Assembly (NCBI GenBank): GCA_036526135.1
Contig: DATCZA010000017.1
Location: 62,001-126,000, forward strand
Length of the DNA stretch: 64,000 bases
Direction: 5' to 3'
DNA from: UBA2965 sp036526135
GTDB lineage: Bacteria; Pseudomonadota; Gammaproteobacteria; Pseudomonadales; Azotimanducaceae
The position numbers were made by a program, and so were the translations under genes. The notes beneath the pieces are model-generated. The model saw only the letters and a program-made list of their open reading frames with translations. It ran no database searches and was not told the DNA's origin. How positions within the stretch are numbered: the first letter of the stretch is position 1; every line of letters begins with the position of its first letter. Shown one piece after another: positions 42,566 to 52,162 of this stretch.

Positions 42566-43687
42566 TTGAAGCTAACGTCTTGGCTGGGGCTCGTCAAACC
42601 ACCGCCGCTTTCGCTGGTCGGCGCTTGCCTGGGCTCGCTGGTTTCCGTGGCCGTGATGCTGTCCTACTGGGCTCTCAACGATCCCGATCAGCTCCGTCAC
42701 GACGCCTACGGCAGGAGCATGTCCACAGGGCTCGCCCAGCTGGCCATCGAGCCGCTGCTGACCCACGATCGCATCACGCTGGGCGTGATCGCCAATCAGG
42801 CGGCGGACATTCCCGGCGTCAGCGGGGTCGAAATCGTAACGGTCAACGAGCAGGCGCTCGCCTCGAGCGGCTCCCTTTCGAACGCGCGCGTCTACCAGAG
42901 CCCGGTGACCTTCAACGACCAGATCATGGGCGCCGTGCGGGTCGCCCTGAGCGAGCCTCCAAGCCACCTCGGGGATGCCGTGGCGGTGGCCGCTGTCACC
43001 TTGATTGCTGCGCCCTTCCTGGCGCTGGCCCTGCTCAGCATCCGGCTTCAACCGCCCCTGCCGAGGCAGCCCGCGCGTATAGAGGTGGAGCTTCACACGC
43101 CGCGGGAAAGGCACTTCCTCGTCGCCGTGAACCTGTACGACCAGCTCGGCATGGAGCCCACGCAACGCGTCGCCGAGCTGAACTACGCGCGCATCGCCGC
43201 GGGCAAGGTCGCCGGCCTGTACGGCGGCGATGTGGAAAATCTGCCCGGTACCGGATTGCTGCTGGACTTCAACGACGGGGGCGATGCGGACCGTCCCTGG
43301 CAGGTGCTGAGCGCAGCGGCGGTGCTCTCGGAGCTTCTCGACGAGGAGGCGGGTGACTATCGAGTGGCCATTCACGTCGGCGACGCGCCGGTCGGCCATC
43401 GCGTGCTGTTGGACGAGCAGGCGGTCGGCGATGCCGCGCTCCTGTCCGCGCTCGCCAAGCCGGCCACCCTGGCCGCGAGCAGCGTTTTCTCCGCCTGCCT
43501 CGACCGCGGCGGCGAGCTGGTGGAGCGCACGGTCATCGAGCACCCCCTGCTCGAGGAGCTGGCAACGGTGGGTCCCGACTCGGTCCTGATTACAGCGCTG
43601 TCAGCCCCGCAGCAGGATCTGGTACAGCACCAGGCCGCCCACCTCGCCGGTCACCGTCCCGCAACTGCCAGCGAGTCTACTTTCTGA
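42566..43687 (+). CDS. Smp/YtjB (AhpA)-like membrane protein
   Basis: A 373-residue inner-membrane protein with helices at about 14-38 and 137-159 flanking a periplasmic domain (LAIEPLLTHDRITLGVIANQAA, VSGVEIVTVNEQALASSG). This layout and the divergence from serB match the Smp/YtjB family, whose role is unknown. After the second helix there is a cytosolic part of about 210 residues, longer than in the enterobacterial protein. It is rich in Leu/Asp and has no catalytic motif I know. The TTG start has AGGAAG four bases before it. The end overlaps parC by 37 bases in opposite orientation. Confidence 0.75.
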   Translation: MKLTSWLGLVKPPPLSLVGACLGSLVSVAVMLSYWALNDPDQLRHDAYGRSMSTGLAQLAIEPLLTHDRITLGVIANQAADIPGVSGVEIVTVNEQALASSGSLSNARVYQSPVTFNDQIMGAVRVALSEPPSHLGDAVAVAAVTLIAAPFLALALLSIRLQPPLPRQPARIEVELHTPRERHFLVAVNLYDQLGMEPTQRVAELNYARIAAGKVAGLYGGDVENLPGTGLLLDFNDGGDADRPWQVLSAAAVLSELLDEEAGDYRVAIHVGDAPVGHRVLLDEQAVGDAALLSALAKPATLAASSVFSACLDRGGELVERTVIEHPLLEELATVGPDSVLITALSAPQQDLVQHQAAHLAGHRPATASESTF

Positions 43688-45903
43688 AATCCGCGCGGAA
43701 GCTTGCGCCCGCGCCGTGCCCTCTCACCAACGTAGTTCTCGAGATCCCTGTGCTTCATGCGGAGATGACGCTGCCCCGCCAGCACGAGCAGCTCGTCGTC
43801 GGGACGAATGACCGTCACCGCAACCAGCCGCTCTTCGCCGGATTTGAAAGCCGCGGACGGAATGTTGAGAAGCTTGTTTCCCTTGCCGCGGGTCAGTTCG
43901 GGCACCTCCGTCAGCGGGAAGACGAGCATCCGACCCTGGTCGGTGACGGCCACCACCTGCAGGTCCGGCTGATCGGCGAGCAGCAGGGGGGGCAGGGCGA
44001 GGCCCCCCTTGGGCACGCTGAGACAAGCTTTACCTGACTTGTTCTTGGCGACGAGCCCCGACAGCCGGCCGACGAAACCGTAGCCAGCGTCGCTTGCCAG
44101 CAGCACCTTCGACTCGCCCGGTCCGAGGGCGACGCCCACGAACCTCGATCCCGCGGGAGGTTTGAGCCGCCCGGTGAGCGGCTCGCCCTGTCCCCGGGCA
44201 GAGGGGAGGCTGTGAGCCGCCACGGTATAGCAGCGGCCCGTGCTGTCCACAAAGACCAGAATGTCGTTGGTTCGGCCCCGGGCCGCGTGCCCGTAGCCGT
44301 CGCCGCTCCGGTAGCTCAGCTCCTCGGGGTTTGTTTCGTGGCCTTTGGCGGACCGGACCCATCCCTTCTCCGAGAGCACCACCGTGATCGGCTCGTTGCT
44401 GATCAGATCTTCCTCGCTGTAGGCCGCCGCATCTTCCACCGCACCCAGAGGCGATCGGCGAGCGTCGCCGTAACCCTCGGCGATCTCGACCAGTTCGGAC
44501 TTCAACAGGGCCTTCATGCGGGCTTTCGATTTGAGCGTCTTCTCGATGTCCGCTTTTTCCGACTCGAGTTCCGACTTCTCGGCCTTGAGCTTGTCCTCCT
44601 CCAGCTTGGCAAGTTGCCGCAGGCGAAGGTCCAGGATGGCGTTGGCCTGGATTTCCGACAGCGTGAACCGCTTCATCAGGGAAGCCTTCGGGTGATCGTC
44701 TTCCCGGATGATCCGGATCACCTCGTCGAGGTTCAGATAGGCCTTGAGCAGGCCGTCGAGGATGTGCAGTCGCTCGTTGATCCGGTCGAGACGAAACGTG
44801 AGCCGCCGGCGCACGGTTTCCAGGCGATAGGTCAACCACTCCTTGAGAATGGCCTGCAAGGATTTCACCTGAGGGCGCTGGTCCAGACCGATGATATTCA
44901 GGTTGATCCGGAAACTTTTCTCCAGATCCGTGGTGGCAAACAGGTGGCTCATCAGACGCTCGGCATCCACCCGATTGGAACGAGGCACCAGGACCAGCCG
45001 GGTCGGGTTCTCGTGGTCCGACTCGTCACGCAGATCCGCCAGCATCGGCAGCTTCTTCGCGTTCATCTGCTGGGCGATCTGCTCTAGCACCTTAGCCGGC
45101 GACGCCTGATGGGGCAGCGCCGTGACGACGATGTCCCCGGCCTCCTTTTTCCACACCGCGCGCGCCTTCACCGATCCGCGCCCGGTCTCGTAGGCCTCGC
45201 GGATCTCTGCCGGCGGGGTGATGATGATGGCTTCGGACGGGAAGTCCGGAGCCTTGATGTGCGTCATGAGGTCGGCAACGGTGGCCTTCGGCGAGTCGAG
45301 CAGGTGAATGCAGGCGCTGATGACCTCGTTCATGTTGTGCGGCGGGATGTCGGTGGCCATGCCCACCGCGATGCCCGTGCTGCCGTTGAGCAGCACGAAG
45401 GGCGCCCGGGCCGGCAGAAGCCGGGGCTCGGTGAGCGTGCCGTCGAAGTTGGCAATGAAGTCCACCGTGCCCTGCTTGGATTCCGAAAGCATGAGCTCGG
45501 CGTAGGCAGACAGGCGCGCTTCCGTGTAGCGCATGGCCGCGAAAGACTTGGGGTCGTCGGGCGCGCCCCAGTTGCCCTGGCCGTCAACGAGCGGGTAGCG
45601 GAAGGAAAACGGCTGGGCCATCAGCACCATGGCTTCGTAACACGCGCTGTCGCCGTGGGGATGGAATTTGCCCAGCACGTCGCCGACCGTCCGGGCCGAT
45701 TTGGTGAACTTGGCCTGATTCGAAAGGCCCAGCTCGCTCATGGCAAAGATGATCCGGCGCTGGACGGGCTTGAGCCCGTCGGCAATGTGGGGCAACGCGC
45801 GATCGTTGATGACATACATGGCGTAGTCGAGATACGCCCGCTCCGTATAGGCCCGCAGGGGTATGGTTTCTATGCCGGGATTTTCCGTTTCCATGCTTTC
45901 CAT
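43651..45903 (-). CDS. parC: DNA topoisomerase IV subunit A
   Basis: ParC cuts and rejoins DNA to unlink sister chromosomes. The breakage-reunion domain starts RAYTERAYLDYAMYVINDRALPHI and has the catalytic Tyr in FAAMRYTEARLS; the quinolone-region reads GKFHPHGDSACYEAMV with the serine still present. The C-terminal part carries beta-pinwheel blades (LLLADQPDLQVVAV). I preferred the ATG at 45903 (750 residues) to a TTG seven codons upstream. It lies 39 bases after parE. Confidence 0.95.
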   Translation of the reverse strand: MESMETENPGIETIPLRAYTERAYLDYAMYVINDRALPHIADGLKPVQRRIIFAMSELGLSNQAKFTKSARTVGDVLGKFHPHGDSACYEAMVLMAQPFSFRYPLVDGQGNWGAPDDPKSFAAMRYTEARLSAYAELMLSESKQGTVDFIANFDGTLTEPRLLPARAPFVLLNGSTGIAVGMATDIPPHNMNEVISACIHLLDSPKATVADLMTHIKAPDFPSEAIIITPPAEIREAYETGRGSVKARAVWKKEAGDIVVTALPHQASPAKVLEQIAQQMNAKKLPMLADLRDESDHENPTRLVLVPRSNRVDAERLMSHLFATTDLEKSFRINLNIIGLDQRPQVKSLQAILKEWLTYRLETVRRRLTFRLDRINERLHILDGLLKAYLNLDEVIRIIREDDHPKASLMKRFTLSEIQANAILDLRLRQLAKLEEDKLKAEKSELESEKADIEKTLKSKARMKALLKSELVEIAEGYGDARRSPLGAVEDAAAYSEEDLISNEPITVVLSEKGWVRSAKGHETNPEELSYRSGDGYGHAARGRTNDILVFVDSTGRCYTVAAHSLPSARGQGEPLTGRLKPPAGSRFVGVALGPGESKVLLASDAGYGFVGRLSGLVAKNKSGKACLSVPKGGLALPPLLLADQPDLQVVAVTDQGRMLVFPLTEVPELTRGKGNKLLNIPSAAFKSGEERLVAVTVIRPDDELLVLAGQRHLRMKHRDLENYVGERARRGRKLPRGFQKVDSLAVAGR

Positions 45904-45942
45904 GGCGCCATCTGGCGCCTCCAAATTGCGGTTGTTCGAAGG

Positions 45943-47835
45943 CTACGCGAGGCTCGCCTGGTCGCCCTTCTTCTCCAGCCAGGCGCGGCGATCGGGCGAA
46001 CGCTTCTTGGCCAGAAGCATGTCCATGACCTCGTCGGTCTTCGTCGGTGAGTCGAGTTCGAGCCGGACCAATCGACGGGTGTCGGGATTCATCGTCGTCT
46101 CGCGCAGCTGCATCGGGTTCATCTCGCCAAGCCCCTTGAATCGCTGCACCTGAATCTGCCCGCGTTTCTTCTCCGCCGCGATCCGGTCCAGCACGCCCTC
46201 TTTCTCCGCCTCGTCCAGGGCGTAGAAGACTTCCTTGCCCACGTCGATCCGGTAAAGCGGCGGCATGGCGACGAACACGTGTCCGGCGTCGACCAGCGCG
46301 CGGAAGTGGCGCAGAAACAGCGCGCAGAGAAGCGTAGCAATGTGCAGGCCGTCCGAGTCCGCGTCCGCGAGGATGCAGACCTTCGCGTAGCGCAGGCCGC
46401 TCAGGTCCGGCGAGCCCGGATCCACCCCGATGGCCAGGGCGATGTCGTGCACCTCCTGGGAGTCGAGGACCTGACTGACATCCACTTCCCAGGTATTGAG
46501 TATCTTGCCGCGCAGCGGCATGACCGCCTGGAACTCTCGATCCCGCGCCTGCTTGGCGGAGCCGCCGGCCGAATCTCCTTCGACAAGAAAGAGCTCGGCC
46601 CGCTCGGCGTCCTGACCGGAGCAGTCCGCCAGCTTCCCGGGCAGAGCGGGACCCGCAGTGACCTTCTTGCGCGCGACCTTCTTTGCCGCCTGGACCCGCT
46701 TCTGCGCGTTGGAGATGGCCAGCTCCGCCAGCCGCTCGCCGTCCTGCGGGTGCTCGTTGAGCCAGAGACTGAAGGCGTCCTTGGCCACGCCGCCAATGAA
46801 AACGGCCGACTGGCGGGAAGAGAGCTTTTCCTTGGTCTGCCCGGAAAACTGCGGGTCTTTGAGCTTGGCGGAGAGCACGTAGCTGCACTGATCCCAGAGA
46901 TCGTCGCCGGTGAGTTTGACCCCCCGAGGAAGAAGATCCCGGAACTCGCAGAATTCCTTGAGCGCATCGATGAGGCCCGAACGCAGACCGTTGACGTGCG
47001 TCCCTCCCTGAGCCGTGGGGATCAGGTTGACGTAGGACTCGGTAATCAGCTCGCCGCCATCGAGCACCCACTGCACGGCCCAGTCCACACCTTCCTGGTT
47101 GCCAGTGGCGGCGTGCATGAACGGCTTCTCGGGAATTACCTCGGCACCGGCGAGCGCGTTAACCAGGTAACCTTCCAGACCGTTCTCGTAGTGCCAGGAC
47201 TCGGATTCCTTGCCTTCCACGTTTAGGCTCACGCGCAGACCCGGACAGAGCACGGCCTTGGCCCGCAGCAGATGCTTGAGCCTGCCAACGGCGACAGTGA
47301 CGGAGTCGAAGTATCCGGCATCGGGCTTGAACGTGACCCGGGTCCCCGTGTTGCGCTGACCCACGGTCCCCTCGGGTTTCAGCTTGCTGGTGGGCTTGCC
47401 GCCCTTGTAGCGCTGGCGAAAGACCTTGCCTTCGCGCTTTACTTCCACCTCCAGCCATTCGGAGAGAGCGTTCACCACGGAAACGCCCACGCCATGCAGG
47501 CCGCCGGAGAAGCTGTAGTTCTCGTTGTCGAATTTGCCGCCGGCGTGAAGGCGGGTGAGGATCAGCTCCACCCCGGAAACCTTGTGCTTCGGATGGACGT
47601 CCACGGGCATGCCGCGGCCATCGTCGACCACCTCCACGGAGCCATCCTTGAACAGCGTGACCTCGATTTCCCGCGCATATCCGGCGAGCGCCTCGTCCAC
47701 GCTGTTGTCCACCACTTCCTGGACCAGATGGTTCGGCCGGGAGGTATCGGTGTACATCCCCGGGCGGCGGCGCACGGGCTCGAGCCCGGAGAGCACCTGC
47801 AGCGATTCAGCGGAATACTTGCTGGCGTCAGCCAT
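45943..47835 (-). CDS. parE: DNA topoisomerase IV subunit B
   Basis: ParE is the ATPase partner of ParC. GHKL motifs VVDNSVDEALAGYA and DDGRGMPVDVH, then GGLHGVGVSVVNALSEWL, are in the N-terminal half; the Toprim part has LFLVEGDSAGGSAKQARDRE and LADADSDGLHI. The MADASKYSAES start at 47835 gives 630 residues. It follows cpdA by 17 bases; yqiA, which lies between the two in enterobacteria, is absent. Confidence 0.96.
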   Translation of the reverse strand: MADASKYSAESLQVLSGLEPVRRRPGMYTDTSRPNHLVQEVVDNSVDEALAGYAREIEVTLFKDGSVEVVDDGRGMPVDVHPKHKVSGVELILTRLHAGGKFDNENYSFSGGLHGVGVSVVNALSEWLEVEVKREGKVFRQRYKGGKPTSKLKPEGTVGQRNTGTRVTFKPDAGYFDSVTVAVGRLKHLLRAKAVLCPGLRVSLNVEGKESESWHYENGLEGYLVNALAGAEVIPEKPFMHAATGNQEGVDWAVQWVLDGGELITESYVNLIPTAQGGTHVNGLRSGLIDALKEFCEFRDLLPRGVKLTGDDLWDQCSYVLSAKLKDPQFSGQTKEKLSSRQSAVFIGGVAKDAFSLWLNEHPQDGERLAELAISNAQKRVQAAKKVARKKVTAGPALPGKLADCSGQDAERAELFLVEGDSAGGSAKQARDREFQAVMPLRGKILNTWEVDVSQVLDSQEVHDIALAIGVDPGSPDLSGLRYAKVCILADADSDGLHIATLLCALFLRHFRALVDAGHVFVAMPPLYRIDVGKEVFYALDEAEKEGVLDRIAAEKKRGQIQVQRFKGLGEMNPMQLRETTMNPDTRRLVRLELDSPTKTDEVMDMLLAKKRSPDRRAWLEKKGDQASLA

Positions 47836-47852
47836 GAACGGATTGGACCTCT

Positions 47853-48650
47853 TCAGTTGGGTTTGGGGGCCCGGCCAGCGCTTCGGCTGCGCTCGGACAG
47901 GTCGAGTGTGAGCGGGTAATCGTCGACCCGACCCACCTCCGTCTGCAGGCCTCCCTGTGCATCCAGGCGCAGCCAGCGGTATCCCGGCTTGCGCTCGTCC
48001 ACGGCGAACCTCTCCGTGCGCGGAGCAAACTGAAAGCATGTGGCCGGCGTGCCCAGCAGAGCGAGGTTTTCGTAGGCAGACTCGATGACCTGATGTGCGT
48101 GGCCGAACACCATGCCTTTTACACCGGCGTGCTCGGACAGCCATTCTAGCAGCTCGGCGCCGTTTTGGATGCGGTCTTTATCGAGCCAGGGACATCCCAC
48201 GTCCACCGGAGGATGGTGCGTGGCGACGAGCACGTGGCGCCCTCGCGATGCCGCAAGCCGGCCCTCGAGCGCCGCCATGTCCGTCTCTGAAAGCCCCGCG
48301 CCCACCTGTCCGTCCACATGACTGTCCAGCCCGATGAGCGACCACTCCTGCAGATCGAGCGCCCACGTCTCGCCCAGCACCTCCCGCATCGCAGCGCTTT
48401 TGTCATGGTTACCGGGCAGGCAGAGCACCGGGCCCTCGTAGTGATCGGCGACGATCGCCGCGAAGCGCCGGTAGCTGGCCTCATCCCCTTCGTGGCTGAC
48501 GTCGCCCGTGACCAGCAGAGCGTCCGGGCGGCCCTCCGCCAGGGCTCTTGCCAGGACGGCACGAAGGCTGTCCGCGGTGTCCACGCCCAGCAACCGGTCG
48601 CTTTCCCGGGGCTGCAGATGCAGGTCGGTAATGTGGAGAACGGTTTTCAG
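47853..48650 (-). CDS. cpdA: 3',5'-cyclic AMP phosphodiesterase CpdA, apparently non-ATG start
   Basis: CpdA hydrolyses cAMP with a binuclear metal centre. Motifs in order: HITDLHLQP, VTGDVSHEGD, PGNHD, ATHHPPVDVGC and GHAHQVIES. The first motif, HITDLHL, supplies two metal ligands and lies upstream of the first TTG (48593). Between the in-frame stop inside yqiB and that TTG there is no ATG, GTG or TTG, so a non-canonical codon must be used; the CTG at 48650 (LKTVLHITD) is listed because homologues begin there. The Shine-Dalgarno sequence is not evident. Order yqiB-cpdA-parE is conserved. Confidence 0.85.
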   Translation of the reverse strand: MKTVLHITDLHLQPRESDRLLGVDTADSLRAVLARALAEGRPDALLVTGDVSHEGDEASYRRFAAIVADHYEGPVLCLPGNHDKSAAMREVLGETWALDLQEWSLIGLDSHVDGQVGAGLSETDMAALEGRLAASRGRHVLVATHHPPVDVGCPWLDKDRIQNGAELLEWLSEHAGVKGMVFGHAHQVIESAYENLALLGTPATCFQFAPRTERFAVDERKPGYRWLRLDAQGGLQTEVGRVDDYPLTLDLSERSRSAGRAPKPN

Positions 48651-48708
48651 GTTTCGATGGCCGCGCGGCCGACGTCGGGCTCCGGGGGGGTGCGACTTCC
48701 GGAGCCGC

Positions 48709-49173
48709 TCAGCTGGCGAACTCCGGTTCGCGCACGGAAACCCCGTGAGTCAGGCACATGGCGAGGAACTCACCCAGGAATCGATTCACCTGCGCCTTCT
48801 CGTCGGGCTGGCGCATGTCCCTGTTCGGATAATCGTAGACCGCCTGAAAGTGGCCGCCGCGCTGATACTCCACCACCTCCGCGCTGCGGGCATCGTGATA
48901 GACACGAACGGTGAGCGCCGGCCGCGTGCTCCAGGGCGCTTCGGGTAGCTGGCTGAGCCGCACGAGCGTGGTGTACGGGCCTCGATCCTGTACCTCGATG
49001 CAAACCTCGTAGTGCATGTCGCCGATGCAGACGGCAAAGTCGCTCACGTCTTCCTCGCGCAGGGAGGGGAAGAGCTTCATCAGCCGCAGATAGTTGGCAT
49101 CGCATTCAGCCATGTGTGCGGGCAAATCAATGCTGTAACGTTTGTCGGGCACTGTCCACGAAAAGCCGGCCAT
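48709..49173 (-). CDS. yqiB: DUF1249 protein YqiB
   Basis: A 154-residue cytosolic protein of the DUF1249 family: LPAHMAECDANYLRLMKLFPSL, FAVCIGDMHYEVCIEVQDRGPYTTLV, VRVYHDARSAEVVEYQ and DEKAQVNRFLGEFLAMCL. Function unknown. The ATG at 49173 has CAGGTGAA at good spacing; a longer reading overlaps the tolC upstream region and is less likely. In enterobacteria it sits between nudF and cpdA; nudF is missing here. Confidence 0.9.
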   Translation of the reverse strand: MAGFSWTVPDKRYSIDLPAHMAECDANYLRLMKLFPSLREEDVSDFAVCIGDMHYEVCIEVQDRGPYTTLVRLSQLPEAPWSTRPALTVRVYHDARSAEVVEYQRGGHFQAVYDYPNRDMRQPDEKAQVNRFLGEFLAMCLTHGVSVREPEFAS

Positions 49174-49355
49174 TTCACCTGCCAATATACCGACGCCGCG
49201 CGGAGGCGTCACCGTTGACAGCGCTGCGACGGCTAATTTAAGGCAACGGCCCACAATTCCAGGGGCAGATGGCTCAGGGATGGGAACCAGTTCAACGCCC
49301 CGCCCAACCGTCCGACGATCAGCTCCGCGGTGCTTTGCAGGGTGCGTTTGCTAAT

Positions 49356-50783
49356 ATGCGCGCTCTCTTCCTAACAGCAAAGACGGACATTGCCTTGAAC
49401 AAACCCAGATTGATCATCGCCCTGCTGGGCCTGGCGTGGGCCTCTGCCGCGAGCGCTACCGATATCCTGGACGCGTACCGGGACGCACAGAGCAACGACC
49501 CCGTTCTGGGCGCTGCCCGTGCCGGCCTGGATGCAACCCAGGAACTGATACCCCAGAGCCGTTCGGCGCTCCTGCCCAGAGTCGCCATCGGCGGGCAGAC
49601 ATCCTGGAACGAGCGGAGCTTCCCGTCACCCGTCTTTATCGAGGACATTGGCACCCGGGTACGGATTCCCGATCAGGAATTCAACGAGCACGGCTGGCAG
49701 GCCGAGCTGCGCCAGCCCCTTTTCGACCTGGAAGCCTGGTTCAACTTCCGCAGCTCTCAGGCCGGCGTCGAGGGCGCCGAATGGGGCTTCGTGTCGGTGG
49801 AGCAGGATCTGATCGTGCGCACCGTGGTCGCCTACCTCAACGTCCTGCGGGCCCAGGATCTGCTGGACTCCGCGAAAGCGGCAGAGGACGCGGTGAAGCG
49901 CCAGCTGGAGCAGGTTCAACAGCGCTTCGACGTGGGCCTGGTGGCCATCACAGACGTGCTGGAAGCACAGGCCGTCTACGACAGCGCCCAGGTGGTCCGG
50001 ATCCAGGCCGCGGGCGATCACGACATCTTCTTCGAAACCCTGCGCACCCTCACCGGACAGCCTTACGACAGCATCGCGCGCATCTCGGAAGCGCTGCCCG
50101 TGGTCGACCCGACGCCGGGCAACGAGGAGGAGTGGGTGAACACCGCATTGACCGGCAACCCGACCATCCTCGCGGCCAACTCCCAGCTCGACGCCGCGGA
50201 GCGAACCCTCAAGGCGCGGCGCTCGGGGCACATGCCCACGGTGGATGCCACGGTGAGCACCAACCATTTCGTCACCGGCGGTGCTTCCTTTCTCGGGGGC
50301 AAAATCGATCAGGACGTCTACGCGCTGTCCATCACCCTGCCCATCTACCAGGGCGGCCTGACCTCGTCGCGTGCGCGGGAGGCTCGGGCTCTGGCCGAGC
50401 AGGCGCGTCAGGAGCTGCTGGACCGGCAGCTGACCGTGAGCCGGGATACCCGCAACCTGTTCCGCGCGGTCGCCACCGACGTGGTCCGGGTCCGGGCGCG
50501 CAAGAAGGCCATCGAGTCCAGCAAGTCGGCCCTCGAAGCCACCCAGACCGGCTACGAGGTAGGCACCCGCAACATCGTCGACGTGCTGGATGCGCAGAAC
50601 CGACTCTACGCATCCGAGTTCGACTACGCCGACTCCCGCTACAACTACATCATCGATCTCATGCAGCTCAGGCAAACGGCCGGCACCCTCAACGGGGAGG
50701 ACGTCGAGCAGCTGAACGTGTACGCGGACTCCAATGACCCCGTGGAGCGGCTCAACTCGCTGAAAGCCCGAGTCATCAACTGA
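49356..50783 (+). CDS. tolC: TolC-family outer membrane channel protein
   Basis: TolC forms the trimeric outer-membrane exit duct of efflux and type I secretion systems. The signal peptide ends LLGLAWASAASA, followed by TDILDAYRDAQSNDPVLGAARA, the typical start of the mature chain. The repeat halves carry paired helices (LFDLEAWFNFRSSQAG, RFDVGLVAITDVLEAQAVYDSAQ; GYEVGTRNIVDVLDAQNRLY). The ATG at 49356 gives 475 residues; a TTG at 49395 would leave a tighter 22-residue signal and is as likely. It overlaps waaA by eight bases at the 3' ends. Divergence from yqiB parallels the enterobacterial tolC locus. Confidence 0.93.
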   Translation: MRALFLTAKTDIALNKPRLIIALLGLAWASAASATDILDAYRDAQSNDPVLGAARAGLDATQELIPQSRSALLPRVAIGGQTSWNERSFPSPVFIEDIGTRVRIPDQEFNEHGWQAELRQPLFDLEAWFNFRSSQAGVEGAEWGFVSVEQDLIVRTVVAYLNVLRAQDLLDSAKAAEDAVKRQLEQVQQRFDVGLVAITDVLEAQAVYDSAQVVRIQAAGDHDIFFETLRTLTGQPYDSIARISEALPVVDPTPGNEEEWVNTALTGNPTILAANSQLDAAERTLKARRSGHMPTVDATVSTNHFVTGGASFLGGKIDQDVYALSITLPIYQGGLTSSRAREARALAEQARQELLDRQLTVSRDTRNLFRAVATDVVRVRARKKAIESSKSALEATQTGYEVGTRNIVDVLDAQNRLYASEFDYADSRYNYIIDLMQLRQTAGTLNGEDVEQLNVYADSNDPVERLNSLKARVIN

Positions 50784-52077
50784 GCGGACCGCCTCCGCTA
50801 ACGCGGCCGACGTGCTCGCGCAGAAGCGCGAGCAACCGCTCGGTCGCTCCGGTATTCGCGGCGACGACCCGGCGCGCGGACGCGGCCATCCTCTCCCGCA
50901 ACTCGGCATCGCCCAGGCAGCGCGCGACCTCAGCGGCAAGGCCGGCCGCGTCGCCGACCCGCAAGAGAGCTGCCGAGTCCTCGAACGCGGCCACCACGTC
51001 AGGGAAATTGAACGTGTGGGGCCCCGTCAGCAGGGGCTGACCGCACAGGGCCGGCTCAATGGGGTTGTGTCCCCCCACAGGCACCAGGCTGCCGCCGATG
51101 AAAGCGGCCTGGGACAAACCGTACAGGTAGAGCAGCTGCCCCATGACGTCGCCGATCACCACGTCCACCGTCACCCCTGCTTCCGCGCCGGCAGCGACGC
51201 TCTGCCTGACCACGGAAAATCCCGCCTCCTGAATCATCTTCTCCAGGTCCGCCGCCCGGCTCGGGTGCCGCGGCACCAGCAGCAGGCACGCACCAGGACA
51301 AGCGCTGCGAACCGCATCGTGCGCCGCCAGGACCGGCGCATCCTCACCGGGATGAGTGCTCCCCGCGATCCAGACCGGACGGCCTTCCAGCCGCCATCGA
51401 CGGGCGAGCTCGGCGCATCGGGCGCGGTGGTCGTCGGGGAGGCGCAGGTCAAACTTGACGCTGCCGAGCACGGACACCCGCCCGGGCTGGGCGCCAAGGG
51501 CGACGAATCGCTGGGCGTGGGCCGGGTACTGGCAGGCGATGTGCTGCAGCTGCCCGAGCATTCTGCGCGTCAGGGCCCCGATTCGGGCATAGCCGCGCGC
51601 GGATCGTTCAGACAGCCTGGCGTTGACCAGATCAACGGGAATACCCCGCCGGGTAGCTGCCTCCAGGAGGTTGGGCCACAGCTCGGTTTCGAAGATCACC
51701 AGCAGCCGGGGGGCGACGGCGTCGAGGAAGCGCTCCACGCCGCCGCGGAAGTCATAGGGCGCGTAGCAGTGAGCGACCCGTCCGCCTAGGCGGGCGATGA
51801 CCTGCTGGGACCCGGTTGGCGTCATGGTGGTGACCAGAAAGTCGCTCTCGGGAAACTCGCTTAGCAGACGATCGATGATGGGCGCAGCAGCGATGGTCTC
51901 GCCGGCCGAGACGGTGTGGAACCAGATGACGCCCCTGGGCACTGATGCCGGCACCCGCCCCAACCGCTCGGGGATACGTCGCCCGTACTCGGGCTCACGG
52001 CGCGCGCGCCACAGCAGCCGCAACCGGACCAGCGGATAGGCCAGGGGGAGGAGCACCTGATAAAGGATCCGCCACAT
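50776..52077 (-). CDS. waaA: 3-deoxy-D-manno-octulosonic acid (Kdo) transferase
   Basis: WaaA adds Kdo to lipid IVA at the inner face of the inner membrane. A short N-terminal membrane anchor (WRILYQVLLPLAYPLVRLRL) precedes the GT-B fold with the catalytic Glu in WFHTVSAGETIAAAPII, FETELWPNLLEA, LGSVKFDLRLP, AGSTHPGEDA, and PVGGHNPIEPALCGQP. The ATG at 52077 yields 433 residues. Faces the FAD gene start-to-start. Confidence 0.96.
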   Translation of the reverse strand: MWRILYQVLLPLAYPLVRLRLLWRARREPEYGRRIPERLGRVPASVPRGVIWFHTVSAGETIAAAPIIDRLLSEFPESDFLVTTMTPTGSQQVIARLGGRVAHCYAPYDFRGGVERFLDAVAPRLLVIFETELWPNLLEAATRRGIPVDLVNARLSERSARGYARIGALTRRMLGQLQHIACQYPAHAQRFVALGAQPGRVSVLGSVKFDLRLPDDHRARCAELARRWRLEGRPVWIAGSTHPGEDAPVLAAHDAVRSACPGACLLLVPRHPSRAADLEKMIQEAGFSVVRQSVAAGAEAGVTVDVVIGDVMGQLLYLYGLSQAAFIGGSLVPVGGHNPIEPALCGQPLLTGPHTFNFPDVVAAFEDSAALLRVGDAAGLAAEVARCLGDAELRERMAASARRVVAANTGATERLLALLREHVGRVSGGGPLS

Positions 52078-52162
52078 GGCGCAAGCCTGCGCAGGCGCGC
52101 GGTCCCCGTCAAGAATGCCCGGGATTGCGGCCCTGCGGACGAAACCGTAGGCTCGCGCTCCC

